Source: Terrimonas sp.
GTDB lineage: Bacteria; Bacteroidota; Bacteroidia; Chitinophagales; Chitinophagaceae
Direction: 5' to 3'
DNA length: 64,000 bases
Assembly (NCBI GenBank): GCA_016125075.1
Contig: WGMO01000008.1
Location: 1 to 64,000, forward strand
The notes below the pieces were generated by a model. The model had not been told where the DNA came from. It saw only the letters and a program-made list of their open reading frames with translations, and made no database searches. Positions 21,172 to 30,063 of this stretch are shown here, piece after piece. Position 1 is the first letter of the stretch, and each line of letters begins with the position of its first letter. Both the position numbers and the translations under genes were made by a program.

Positions 21172-22788
21172 TTAATGTTTGATGAATTTTTCTGTCCATT
21201 GTTGCCGGTCAGCCGCAAAGCGGATTAGGTAGATGCCGGCTACCAGTTGCTGTGCAGGGATCGTGGAATACCCCTTCTCAATACGACCTTTGCTGACCAT
21301 CCTGCCATTATTATCCATGATAAAATACTGGTAAATGCCCGGGCTGTTGATGGAAAGATCCTGGTGGATGATATTGCCCAGCAGCTGTGGTTTGCTGATG
21401 ATACCGGGCCGGAAAGTAATGACATTGGAGTAATAATGTTTACCGTTTTCGAGGGTGACGGCTATCCGGTACTGGACTGGTTTCGCATAATTATAGAAAT
21501 AGGCATAGGCCCTGTCCGTTACCGGCGTTTCCGCAAGGGTTTCAAATCTTTTTCCGTCCTGGGAGAATTCGATAACCTGTTTTGCTACCGGTTCATCAGC
21601 ATTCAGCTCCCATTGCAGGGAATGGATATTGTTTTCTGAATGGCCATGTAATTCCAGTTTCCGTACCGGTAAGAGGCTGCCGTCGATAAAAGCTGCCTGT
21701 AAAGAATAGGAGCCAAGGCTCCCGTAGTCGGGGGCATACATGTTCCCTTCTCCATCCACACTGATAAAATAAGTGCCGGCCTGGAGGATGGTATCGATAA
21801 TCGAGCTCAGTTCATTGCCCGGATTATAAGCCCCCAGCAGGTTATGGTACTGGTCGTAGAGCTGCACATTCATATCGAGGTCGGATCCCGAATTACCCGT
21901 CCCCACATTGTAGGGTATGGCATCCAGGGTAAAATTCCCGAATACCGGCAGGGTAAACTGGAAATAATCGATATCACTGGTCTGTTCAATCACCCCATTG
22001 ATCGTAAAATTATTGCTGCCGTCAAAAACGGCCGCGGATGCACCTGCAAAACTGTTGGCATTATCATCCGTTCTGAACCCAAAGCCGTTATAGCTGCCAG
22101 ATATGATATCGAGATCACTCTGGTAATTGGTACAGCCGAATGAATTGGGCCCATTATGCCAGAGGGTAAGATTCTGGTAATAACCGGCTCCCATGATGGG
22201 GGCCCAGCCGATCTCCCCGCTGCCCTGGCCCCAGTTATAATCGGAGGTTTTATTGCAACTCCCGTCATAAGAGCTCTGGTGTCGCAATCCCAAAGTATGA
22301 CCTGCTTCATGCGAAGCTGCCTCCGCAATATTTTTGGCATTAAAACCAAAGAGGGAAGAGAATACAAAACAGGGGGTGCCATCGCCCCATTTAAATGAGT
22401 TGACATAGGCTACACCACCGGCACCACTGCCATACCATTCATAAGAGGTGGTGATGATCACACGCATCCGCTGGTCAATAGGTGCAGCAGTGAATTTGGC
22501 TTCTTCCGTTGTAATATTGATATTAAATGGACGGTAATCTTCGGCAACACGATTAAAGGTTTCAACGATCTGGTCATTGGTCAGCCCGGAGGGGTTACAG
22601 GTAAAAGGTCCGGCATAATTCCAGACAGTCCCGCTGAGGTCGATCCCGTCAAAATCCAACAGGATCACCGCATTGGCTGCGGGATAGCTGTTCATCACCG
22701 GCACCTGTGCCTGAACAGCAGACAGGTGCGCGGTGAGCAGGATAAGGGATAAGGTTTGTACAATTGTTTTCATAGTAGGCGGTTTCAC
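21172..22788 (-). CDS. Secreted zinc metalloprotease (metzincin) with T9SS C-terminal sorting domain
   Basis: Signal peptide; zinc motif HEAGHTLGLRH; PIMGAGYY Met-turn-like segment; C-terminal QQLVAGIYLIRFAADRQQWTEKFIKH, typical T9SS type A tail. Confidence 0.88.
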   Translation of the reverse strand: MKPPTMKTIVQTLSLILLTAHLSAVQAQVPVMNSYPAANAVILLDFDGIDLSGTVWNYAGPFTCNPSGLTNDQIVETFNRVAEDYRPFNINITTEEAKFTAAPIDQRMRVIITTSYEWYGSGAGGVAYVNSFKWGDGTPCFVFSSLFGFNAKNIAEAASHEAGHTLGLRHQSSYDGSCNKTSDYNWGQGSGEIGWAPIMGAGYYQNLTLWHNGPNSFGCTNYQSDLDIISGSYNGFGFRTDDNANSFAGASAAVFDGSNNFTINGVIEQTSDIDYFQFTLPVFGNFTLDAIPYNVGTGNSGSDLDMNVQLYDQYHNLLGAYNPGNELSSIIDTILQAGTYFISVDGEGNMYAPDYGSLGSYSLQAAFIDGSLLPVRKLELHGHSENNIHSLQWELNADEPVAKQVIEFSQDGKRFETLAETPVTDRAYAYFYNYAKPVQYRIAVTLENGKHYYSNVITFRPGIISKPQLLGNIIHQDLSINSPGIYQYFIMDNNGRMVSKGRIEKGYSTIPAQQLVAGIYLIRFAADRQQWTEKFIKH

Positions 22789-22838
22789 TTTTCATAGGGC
22801 GGGTAAAGGGTACGGATTAAAAACGGGTCCGCAGTCGG

Positions 22839-23306
22839 TCATTCATTGATCAGATCATAAAAGCCTTTTTTGATAAAATAATATTGGTTGTTCTCTTGTA
22901 CAAGGTCAAAGGCATCACCATGCTGCAGGCTGATGATCCTTCCGGTAAATTTTATACTGCCATCCGAAAGCCTCACCCTGGCGAGGTTCAGCACCGCTCC
23001 TGCATAGTTTGAAGAACGGATCGTGACACTGACCAGGTCGCCGGCATACTTGTCTGCGACCGAAACAACAGTACCCCTGAAATTAAAATGTAAGGCCAGG
23101 TCAGTGTTCACGGCCTGGCCTTGTTGTGCTTGTAAAAGGGACTGTAGTTCATCGGTACTGCAAAGTATCCGTTGAGGCAGTTGTTCAAATAAAAAAGGTT
23201 TGTTGTAATCCGGTTCCCGTACCGGGAGTGTATTTTCCTGGGCGGGTACAATAAGATAGAAAGATATAGAGGTTAGCAAGAGCAGGGCTCTTTTCAGGTC
23301 TTTCAT
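22839..23306 (-). CDS. Small secreted hypothetical protein
   Basis: Signal peptide MKDLKRALLLLTSISFYLIVPAQ; co-directional, 50 nt upstream of the metzincin gene. Confidence 0.65.
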   Translation of the reverse strand: MKDLKRALLLLTSISFYLIVPAQENTLPVREPDYNKPFLFEQLPQRILCSTDELQSLLQAQQGQAVNTDLALHFNFRGTVVSVADKYAGDLVSVTIRSSNYAGAVLNLARVRLSDGSIKFTGRIISLQHGDAFDLVQENNQYYFIKKGFYDLINE

Positions 23307-23507
23307 TACTGGATATTTTGGTAATAACGGAATTCTCAGCAGTAAATTTTGTTACTGCTATTTTCTGTAGGGGACGGGATACAATATTTGGAATTTATAT
23401 TCAAAATTGCAATGACTTGCAGTTATTCGTTGCAAAATTCAGTAATAGTCGGATAGGCGGGTGGGAATACTACTTAGTACAGTTTCTTTTTTTTGTGGAA
23501 AAGGGAA

Positions 23508-23873
23508 TCAAAACTGTCCTGTACTCAGCATCACCAGGGTACAGGCTTCGAGGGTTTGGATGTTATTTTTTTCGGCCAGTTCCTTCAGGGTATCATTTTC
23601 TGCTCCCGGGTTGAAAATAATCCGACGGGGATGCAATCCTATGATATAGTCATAGTAGGCCACCTGGTGGGATGGGTTGAGATAAAGCGTCACGGTATCC
23701 ACATCGGTCCAGTCTTTTTTTTCCGTATGGATGACGATGTCATCCACAACGGCTTTTCTTTTCCCGATGGCCAGTACGGTATGCCCGTTGGCCTTTAATC
23801 TTTTCATGGCGAGAAAGCTGTAGCGGGAAGTATTATCAGAGGCGCCAAGTACCAGGGTTTTCTTTGATGACAT
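23508..23873 (-). CDS. CoA-binding domain protein (YccU-like)
   Basis: KTLVLGASDNTSRYSFLAMKRLKANGHTVLAIG Rossmann start; IGLHPRRIIFNPGAENDTL. Confidence 0.82.
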   Translation of the reverse strand: MSSKKTLVLGASDNTSRYSFLAMKRLKANGHTVLAIGKRKAVVDDIVIHTEKKDWTDVDTVTLYLNPSHQVAYYDYIIGLHPRRIIFNPGAENDTLKELAEKNNIQTLEACTLVMLSTGQF

Positions 23874-23906
23874 ACTGTAAAGCTAACACCCTTACCGGAA
23901 ATTTGT

Positions 23907-25010
23907 TTACAAAAGACGGTAAGCACTTCTGGGTAATTTCCCAATGATGGCCTGGCAAGCCTGCCCGATGGTTTCATATTTAAACCGGAATCCTTCTTTC
24001 CGGGCTTTTGCAGGGATGACCCACCTACTTTTTAACAATAGTTCGGTTTCCGTGCCGATTAGAAATGCGCCTGCTTCCAATAATAATTCCGGAGCTGGTA
24101 ATCCAATCTTGTTATGGGTTATGTTTCTTAGCGTATACATGAGATCGGTGTTTGAAACTGCATATGGGGCAACACAGTTATAAACCCCTTCCGCAGTTTT
24201 ATTTTCAAAAAGCCATTCTATCATTCTGGCAATATCTTCAGCATGAACCCAACTGAACATTTGCTTCCCACTTCCCTGTTTTCCCCCGAGGAAGTATTTG
24301 CATAACCGGAGATAGGGGGTAAGTACCCCTCCTTCATCCAGGGTAATTGCTGTTCTTAAAATTACCTTCCGGGTTGCAGCAGTTTGCTCTTTCTCAAAGG
24401 TTTTTTCCCAAAGTTTACAAACCTGTACTGAAAAGTCATAGTCAAGTTCTTTATACACGGAAGAATTTTTTCCATGTTGGACCCTCGTGAGGATCCTATT
24501 TTTTATTTCTCTGGCAGTATCAAGAAAATTGAATGGCATATTATCCTTTTTCTGGTCACTGATCATACCGGTGAATTCATCATTGGGGCCTTCATATTCA
24601 TTGCGATATATTGTGGTGGAACCTCCATTGATCCATAGCTGAGGTGGATGATTACATTTTCTGATGGCTTCGCCAATAGTCTTTGTGGCATTGACACGGC
24701 TTGATAGAATTTCGTTTTTCTGTTTTTTGTGATACCGGCAATTGACTGATTTCCCAGCGAGGTTAAGTAAGATGTCAGATCGGTCAATAGCTTTCAACCA
24801 ATTATTGTCAACATGGCATCCATCCCATTTCAGGTATTGAACCTTATACCCATCTTTACGGGTTAATAGTTTTGAATGATATGCATTATTATGTGGGTCT
24901 CCTTGCTGACGACTTAGAATGATGATTTCATTTTCATTTCCCAGGTATTTTACAAGTGCCTGTCCAATGAATCCAGTACCTCCGGTGATAATGATCTTTT
25001 TATTTTTCAT
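23907..25010 (-). CDS. TIGR01777-family SDR epimerase-like protein with internal insertion
   Basis: IIITGGTGFIGQALVKYL; NLAGKSVNCRYHKKQKNEILSSRVNATKTIGEAI; FSWVHAEDIARMIEWLFENKTAEGVYNCVAP. Confidence 0.85.
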   Translation of the reverse strand: MKNKKIIITGGTGFIGQALVKYLGNENEIIILSRQQGDPHNNAYHSKLLTRKDGYKVQYLKWDGCHVDNNWLKAIDRSDILLNLAGKSVNCRYHKKQKNEILSSRVNATKTIGEAIRKCNHPPQLWINGGSTTIYRNEYEGPNDEFTGMISDQKKDNMPFNFLDTAREIKNRILTRVQHGKNSSVYKELDYDFSVQVCKLWEKTFEKEQTAATRKVILRTAITLDEGGVLTPYLRLCKYFLGGKQGSGKQMFSWVHAEDIARMIEWLFENKTAEGVYNCVAPYAVSNTDLMYTLRNITHNKIGLPAPELLLEAGAFLIGTETELLLKSRWVIPAKARKEGFRFKYETIGQACQAIIGKLPRSAYRLL

Positions 25011-25015
25011 GGTGC

Positions 25016-25831
25016 TTATCTAAATAGGTACAATATAAAAAAGCAAATGCCGGCAAGATTGATCCCGCTGATCCACCTGTGCTTACTGAGCAGCCCGATA
25101 TAATCCATCCTTCTGAGGTATTCCTGGAAGATGAATATGGACAGGAATACCAGGTAAAGGCTGAGCAATATAGCTGTCAGTTGTCCTGCCAGGAGTATGA
25201 CGGGCACAAAAAGAAGGGTACAGGTGAGGGCCAGCATATTGACCTGTCCCAGGTATTCAATCGCTTTTTTGGCAGGAAGGCAAAAGGCCAGCAGGCAATT
25301 GGCGCCGGCCAAAACGAAGTGGGCCACCTGCAGTTCCCGGATGGTCAAATGATAAAATGGCAGGGATTGTAAAACCTGGTCAACGGGGTAGAGCATTACA
25401 GTATTGAAACAAAAAAAGAACAGCAGGAACAATATCCTGTATCCCGGATGGAAAGCGGGAGAACAATCGATATCACCGGGTCCGCATTTTTTGGCCACGA
25501 TCACTTTCCGGTTGAAAGAAATAAATTTATAAAAGTGGGTCAGGAACCATTTTACAGGGTGGAGATTCCCGATCGTTTTGATCATAGGGATCTTTGTGTC
25601 GAGTATCTCCAGCAAGGCATCAATACCATACAGGACCTGACCGGATTGCAGGTTGATGAGGGGGATTTCGTTGGACCCTTTTTCGAAATTGATCCTGGCC
25701 AGTAGATCTTCACGCGCTGCAGAAAAAGCCATACGTTCTTCCCTTTTCAGCAGACCGGTCTTGACAAAGAGCCGGGTATACCCGACACAAAGCGGGCAAT
25801 GATCATCGTATAAGAGGATACTGTTTTCCAT
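25016..25831 (-). CDS. DCC-family (DUF393) thiol-disulfide oxidoreductase-like membrane protein
   Basis: LLYDDHCPLCVGYTRLF DxxCPxC motif followed by several hydrophobic segments. Confidence 0.8.
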   Translation of the reverse strand: MENSILLYDDHCPLCVGYTRLFVKTGLLKREERMAFSAAREDLLARINFEKGSNEIPLINLQSGQVLYGIDALLEILDTKIPMIKTIGNLHPVKWFLTHFYKFISFNRKVIVAKKCGPGDIDCSPAFHPGYRILFLLFFFCFNTVMLYPVDQVLQSLPFYHLTIRELQVAHFVLAGANCLLAFCLPAKKAIEYLGQVNMLALTCTLLFVPVILLAGQLTAILLSLYLVFLSIFIFQEYLRRMDYIGLLSKHRWISGINLAGICFFILYLFR

Positions 25832-25834
25832 GAC

Positions 25835-26227
25835 TCAGTTTTTGAGGTGAATCAGTTCTTTTTTTGCCAGCAGTTGATATTCTTTATAACAAATGAAATG
25901 ATAAAATATCGCCAGCAGGGGTGGTAAGAAAAGCATCAGGTAGAGGTAATACCAGAAAATGGGGATGTCCAGGTAAGCCAATCCAAAACAAAGCAGCCCG
26001 GTGGCCAGGAGGATGAGGAGGATAACTTCATAGGTCTTCCTGGAGGGTATTCGGATATATTTCTTTTTTAAGAACAGGTGGGCAATCATGCTGATCAACT
26101 GCCAGCCCCCCACGATAAAATAAGCAGTGAAGATGTATTGGCCATTTCTTTTTACCAGCCCCATGATGGTACAAATGAGGATCAGCAGGGTACCGATCAA
26201 CATATCGGCCAGTTTCAGTTTTTTCAT
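25835..26227 (-). CDS. Multi-pass membrane hypothetical protein
   Basis: 130 aa with about four hydrophobic segments; 3 nt from the DCC gene. Confidence 0.7.
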   Translation of the reverse strand: MKKLKLADMLIGTLLILICTIMGLVKRNGQYIFTAYFIVGGWQLISMIAHLFLKKKYIRIPSRKTYEVILLILLATGLLCFGLAYLDIPIFWYYLYLMLFLPPLLAIFYHFICYKEYQLLAKKELIHLKN

Positions 26228-26242
26228 TATTTATGTTTTTAA

Positions 26243-26264
26243 ATTTTCAGAATAAATTGAAAAA
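26243..26264. promoter_or_regulatory. Candidate operator A for the GbsR/MarR regulator
   Basis: ATTTTCA-GAATAAAT-TGAAAAA; matches operator B (26849..26870); 16-37 nt upstream of the 26227 start codon. Confidence 0.6.
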
Positions 26265-26272
26265 TTTTGTGT

Positions 26273-26295
26273 AAAGAAAAGCCGGGGTATCCGGC
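26273..26295 (-). terminator. Probable intrinsic terminator after the GbsR/MarR gene
   Basis: Minus strand GCCGG-ATACC-CCGGC followed by TTTTCTTT. Confidence 0.5.
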
Positions 26296-26315
26296 GTTTC
26301 GGTTAGTGATTTCCA

Positions 26316-26822
26316 TTATTTAAAGAGCTTCATCATGCTGCCCACAAACCAGTTTTCTTCGGCCCTGATCATCACATCAAGGGTCTTATCGGCCTGGTTA
26401 CCGAGTTTTTTGATACTACTGATAGTATCCACAAAGGTCCTGACATTTTTATCCCTTTTATCGCCTTCCACCGCTTCTAATTTATTCAAAAGGTCCAGCA
26501 TGGGCTCCAGTTCCCTTTTCTTCCTTTCTTTGACGATTTGCCTGACTACTTTCCAGATATCTTTTTCAGCCGTAAAAAACTCTTTTCTTTCGCCCGGGAT
26601 GATCACCCTTTCCACCAGTCCCCAGTTGATCAGTTCCCGGATATTCATATTGGTGTTACCCCGACTGATATTCAGTTCTTCCATCATGTCATCCTGCGTC
26701 AGCGGATCGGGACTGACCAGTAGCAGGGCATGGATCTGGGCCATGGTCCGGTTGATACCCCAATGGGTACCAAAGGCGCCCCAGCTGCTGATGAATTGTT
26801 GTTTGGCTTCTGTGAGTTTCAT
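26316..26822 (-). CDS. GbsR/MarR-family transcriptional regulator
   Basis: FGTHWGINRTMAQIHALLLVSPDPLTQDDMMEELNISRGNTNMNIRELINWGLVERV winged-helix region. Confidence 0.88.
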   Translation of the reverse strand: MKLTEAKQQFISSWGAFGTHWGINRTMAQIHALLLVSPDPLTQDDMMEELNISRGNTNMNIRELINWGLVERVIIPGERKEFFTAEKDIWKVVRQIVKERKKRELEPMLDLLNKLEAVEGDKRDKNVRTFVDTISSIKKLGNQADKTLDVMIRAEENWFVGSMMKLFK

Positions 26823-26848
26823 ACCCCAAAAATAAATATTGATATTGA

Positions 26849-26870
26849 ATTTTCAAAATATATTGAAAAT
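26849..26870. promoter_or_regulatory. Candidate operator B for the GbsR/MarR regulator (autoregulatory)
   Basis: ATTTTCA-AAATATAT-TGAAAAT, perfect 7-bp inverted repeat, 27-48 nt upstream of the regulator start. Confidence 0.65.
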
Positions 26871-26875
26871 AATAT

Positions 26876-28318
26876 TTACTCAGGACAACGGAGCCTTTTG
26901 TCTTCCCGCGAGCCGGTAAGGTCTTTGGCCCGGATGATGATGGCCAGGTAACCGCCACCGCGTTGAATTTTCTTTTTGGAAAGGATATTCGACCAGTTAT
27001 GAACGCCGAAAAGGACAGGGCCGAGCCTTACGGCACCGCCTACCCATAATTGATCAAGGGCATTGTAATAGATGGGTAAATAGAAGCCTTTCTTTTTTGT
27101 TTCCCATCGGGGGGTGACCGTTAGCCGGTTGATGTCTTTTACCTTAAGGTTATCCCTGATGGGCAGGGAGGAGAGGTCCAGGGAGAGGTCGGCATTGACA
27201 AAAAAAGCGCCGCTGATGAAATGGTCAGCATTGAGAACAAACCGGGCAGGGTGGTTGATCCTGTATTTTCCCTCATAGGTTCCATAGAACTGGAAAAGGG
27301 AAGAAAGGCTGTCTTTAAATATCCCGATCCTGTTGATCGTGGAATCAAAACTAAGGTCGAGGTGCTGGTCAGTGACATTGGGTTGCACCACGTTGACCGA
27401 AGTACTGTATTTGCCAAAATGATATTGTGCATATCCAAAGTCAAGCAGGGATACCCCGATCTTCCAGTCATAATCATAATAGCTTTCTTCCACTGCCGGG
27501 ATATTGATGACCCTTGGTTTGATCAGGTACTCGGCACCCAGGTCGACCGAAGCCCCGCTTTCTGTAAAGGACCTGAAATCCCTGAAGTTCTCCCGGAATG
27601 ACCTGTTCCGGTCCCAACTGTCAAAATTGGAAGAGTAACCGAAATCCATCCTTGCATCGGTCACCCGGTAGCTGACCGGGTCGGCGGTGCCATTCTTGAT
27701 GAAGTTGCCATTCCTGAGCCGCAGAAAGGCGCCGGATAATCCACGGTTGGCTTTTACCGTTATACCGGCATTGAGCCTCCCGAAATCATTGTCCAGCAGG
27801 GTGCGGCCATAGGAAGCATAGATCTCGGCCCAACTGCTGGTGGCCATCTGCAGATGCATATCCTCAGCCCCTTCATTCAGCAGGAAGAAATGACCAAAGC
27901 GGCCAAGGGTATCGATAAAGTTATAGTCGCTGGTGGTGATCACTGCATTGGACCTGATATTCACGCCAAAGGCCACCGCATTCCTTTTATCCACCGCGAT
28001 CCTGGTGTTCAGCAGGTTGAGGTTGGCATTCAGGTAGGCATATCGTTTGAACTGTCCCTCGGCCACCAGGTATTCGGAATTAGAAGGATTCGAGATCAAT
28101 GAATACTTAAAGATCCTGACGGCATTGGTGGCGTGTTTGTCCTGTATGCCAAACAGTGTCAGGTCCCATTTCACCGGGGTGTTCACAATAGCCGCCGGGT
28201 TCTGGTGTACATTGAGTGAACCGGTATAGGAGGAGCCATTCAGTGCCGTATAGTTTTGGGCCTTTACGGGTACCGACAGCGACAATATCCATAATATGGA
28301 GAGGTAATACTTCATCAA
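26876..28318 (-). CDS. DUF5723-like secreted/outer-membrane beta-structure protein
   Basis: Signal peptide MKYYLSILWILSLSVPVKAQ; NPAAIVNTPVKWDLTLFGI; beta-rich barrel-like sequence. Confidence 0.7.
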   Translation of the reverse strand: MMKYYLSILWILSLSVPVKAQNYTALNGSSYTGSLNVHQNPAAIVNTPVKWDLTLFGIQDKHATNAVRIFKYSLISNPSNSEYLVAEGQFKRYAYLNANLNLLNTRIAVDKRNAVAFGVNIRSNAVITTSDYNFIDTLGRFGHFFLLNEGAEDMHLQMATSSWAEIYASYGRTLLDNDFGRLNAGITVKANRGLSGAFLRLRNGNFIKNGTADPVSYRVTDARMDFGYSSNFDSWDRNRSFRENFRDFRSFTESGASVDLGAEYLIKPRVINIPAVEESYYDYDWKIGVSLLDFGYAQYHFGKYSTSVNVVQPNVTDQHLDLSFDSTINRIGIFKDSLSSLFQFYGTYEGKYRINHPARFVLNADHFISGAFFVNADLSLDLSSLPIRDNLKVKDINRLTVTPRWETKKKGFYLPIYYNALDQLWVGGAVRLGPVLFGVHNWSNILSKKKIQRGGGYLAIIIRAKDLTGSREDKRLRCPE

Positions 28319-28346
28319 AAAAAAGACCCTGCGGGGAAGGTCTTTT
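28313..28346 (-). terminator. Terminator-like hairpin with U8 downstream of pdhC, abutting the next start codon
   Basis: AAAAGACC-CTGCGGGGAA-GGTCTTTT; minus strand continues as TTTTTTTT directly before GATGATGAAG. Confidence 0.7.
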
Positions 28347-28369
28347 CATCTTTATGATTGATAATTTTC

Positions 28370-29995
28370 TTAAACCAGCATCCTTAAGGGTTCTTCAAGC
28401 AGCCCTTTCAGGGTTTGCAGAAAAGCAGATCCGGTAGCGCCATCCACCACCCGGTGGTCGCAGCTCAGTGTCACTTTCATGATATTGCCCGGCACTACCG
28501 CACCGTTCTTCACGATAGGCACCTGGTTGATGGCGCCGACAGCAAGGATACAGGCGTCGGGGGGGTTAATGATGGCTGTAAATTCTTCGATGCCAAACAT
28601 CCCGAGGTTGGAGATCGTAAACGTATTTCCCTCCCAGTCTGAGGGCTGCAACTTTTTATCCTTCGCTTTCTGCGCAAAGGTCTTGACTTCGGCTCCGATC
28701 TGTGATAGGGTCTTGCTGTCTGCAAACCTAACCACAGGAACGAGTAATCCGTCTTCAACGGCAACAGCCACACCGATGTTCACATGATGATTCTTACGAA
28801 TGGTATCGCCCATCCAACTGCTGTTCACTGCCGGATGTTGTTTTAAGGCGAGGGCGCAGGCTTTCAGCACCATGTCATTGAAAGATATTTTAACAGGGGC
28901 CACTTCATTGATCCTGGCACGGCTTTCCACGGCCTTGTCCATATTGATCGCCATGGTAAGATAAAAATGGGGGGAGGTGAACTTGCTTTCCGCCAACCTT
29001 TTGGCGATCACTTTCCGCATCTGGGATACGGGTACGTCTTCAAAGCTTACCTGGCCCGGGATCACTGCCTGTACGGGCTGGCTTACCGGAGCAGCAGTTT
29101 TTGACATGACCGGTTCTGCCTGGCCTGGTTTGAAATTATCCACATCCGATTTTACGATCCTTCCACCATCGCCGGTACCCTGGATCCTTGATAAGTCAAT
29201 TCCTTTTTCTGCGGCCAGTTTTTTGGCCAGCGGGGAGGCCTTTACCCTTCCATTTTCAGAAGAAGCGACCTGTTCGGTGGTATCCGATGCAGTATCGGTA
29301 GCCGTATGGCCTGTTTCGGGTGCAGCCATCATCTGCCCGGTTCCTGCACCACCCGCTTGTACGGCGGCGACAATAGCATCCACATCCACTTTCCCCTTTT
29401 CGCCAATGATACAGAGCAGGTCATTGACCGCGATCTTCTGGCCTTTTTCAGCACCGGTATATAATAAGGTTCCGTTCTTATAACTCTCCAGTTCCATCGT
29501 GGCTTTATCGGTTTCGATTTCGGCCAGTAATTCGCCTTTTTTGACAGGGTCGCCCACTTTTTTTGCCCAGGATGCTATCACCCCTTCTGTCATGGTATCA
29601 CTCAAACGGGGCATGAGGACCACTTCCTCCATCTTGGATACATCCAGTGCTTGCGCTTTTTGTTCAGGGGCAGCAGGTGTGGCAGCAGCAGCCTTTTTCT
29701 CTTCTTTTTTGGCCGCTGGTTTTGCTGAACCGGATATTAAGGATGATATATCTTCACCGGCATTGCCCACAATTGCGAGAAGGTCGTCGACCTGTAATTT
29801 CCCGCCTTTATCGCTGCCCACATGCAATAACACGCCATCTTTATAGCTTTCCAGCTCCATGGTGGCCTTATCGGTTTCAATTTCAGCCAGGAGGTCGCCT
29901 TTTTTTACAGTATCACCCACTTTTTTATGCCAGGCGGCAATCACCCCTTCTGTCATCGTGTCACTTAAACGGGGCATTAAAATCACGTCAGCCAT
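28370..29995 (-). CDS. pdhC: Pyruvate dehydrogenase E2 (dihydrolipoamide acetyltransferase), two lipoyl domains
   Basis: Two ETDKATMELESYK lipoyl motifs; E3-binding domain ASPLAKKLAAEKGIDLSRIQGTGDGGRIVKSDV; catalytic SCDHRVVDGATGSAFL. Confidence 0.95.
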   Translation of the reverse strand: MADVILMPRLSDTMTEGVIAAWHKKVGDTVKKGDLLAEIETDKATMELESYKDGVLLHVGSDKGGKLQVDDLLAIVGNAGEDISSLISGSAKPAAKKEEKKAAAATPAAPEQKAQALDVSKMEEVVLMPRLSDTMTEGVIASWAKKVGDPVKKGELLAEIETDKATMELESYKNGTLLYTGAEKGQKIAVNDLLCIIGEKGKVDVDAIVAAVQAGGAGTGQMMAAPETGHTATDTASDTTEQVASSENGRVKASPLAKKLAAEKGIDLSRIQGTGDGGRIVKSDVDNFKPGQAEPVMSKTAAPVSQPVQAVIPGQVSFEDVPVSQMRKVIAKRLAESKFTSPHFYLTMAINMDKAVESRARINEVAPVKISFNDMVLKACALALKQHPAVNSSWMGDTIRKNHHVNIGVAVAVEDGLLVPVVRFADSKTLSQIGAEVKTFAQKAKDKKLQPSDWEGNTFTISNLGMFGIEEFTAIINPPDACILAVGAINQVPIVKNGAVVPGNIMKVTLSCDHRVVDGATGSAFLQTLKGLLEEPLRMLV

Positions 29996-30063
29996 TTACG
30001 CTAAATTTTGACCGAAATTAAGGCAAAATGAGGAAATAGAAGGAGTTTGATAAGGTTAGGTCC

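Noticed and set aside
29560-29995. Direct repeat of ~70 codons in pdhC
   Set aside because: Explained by two tandem lipoyl domains, normal for E2 proteins.
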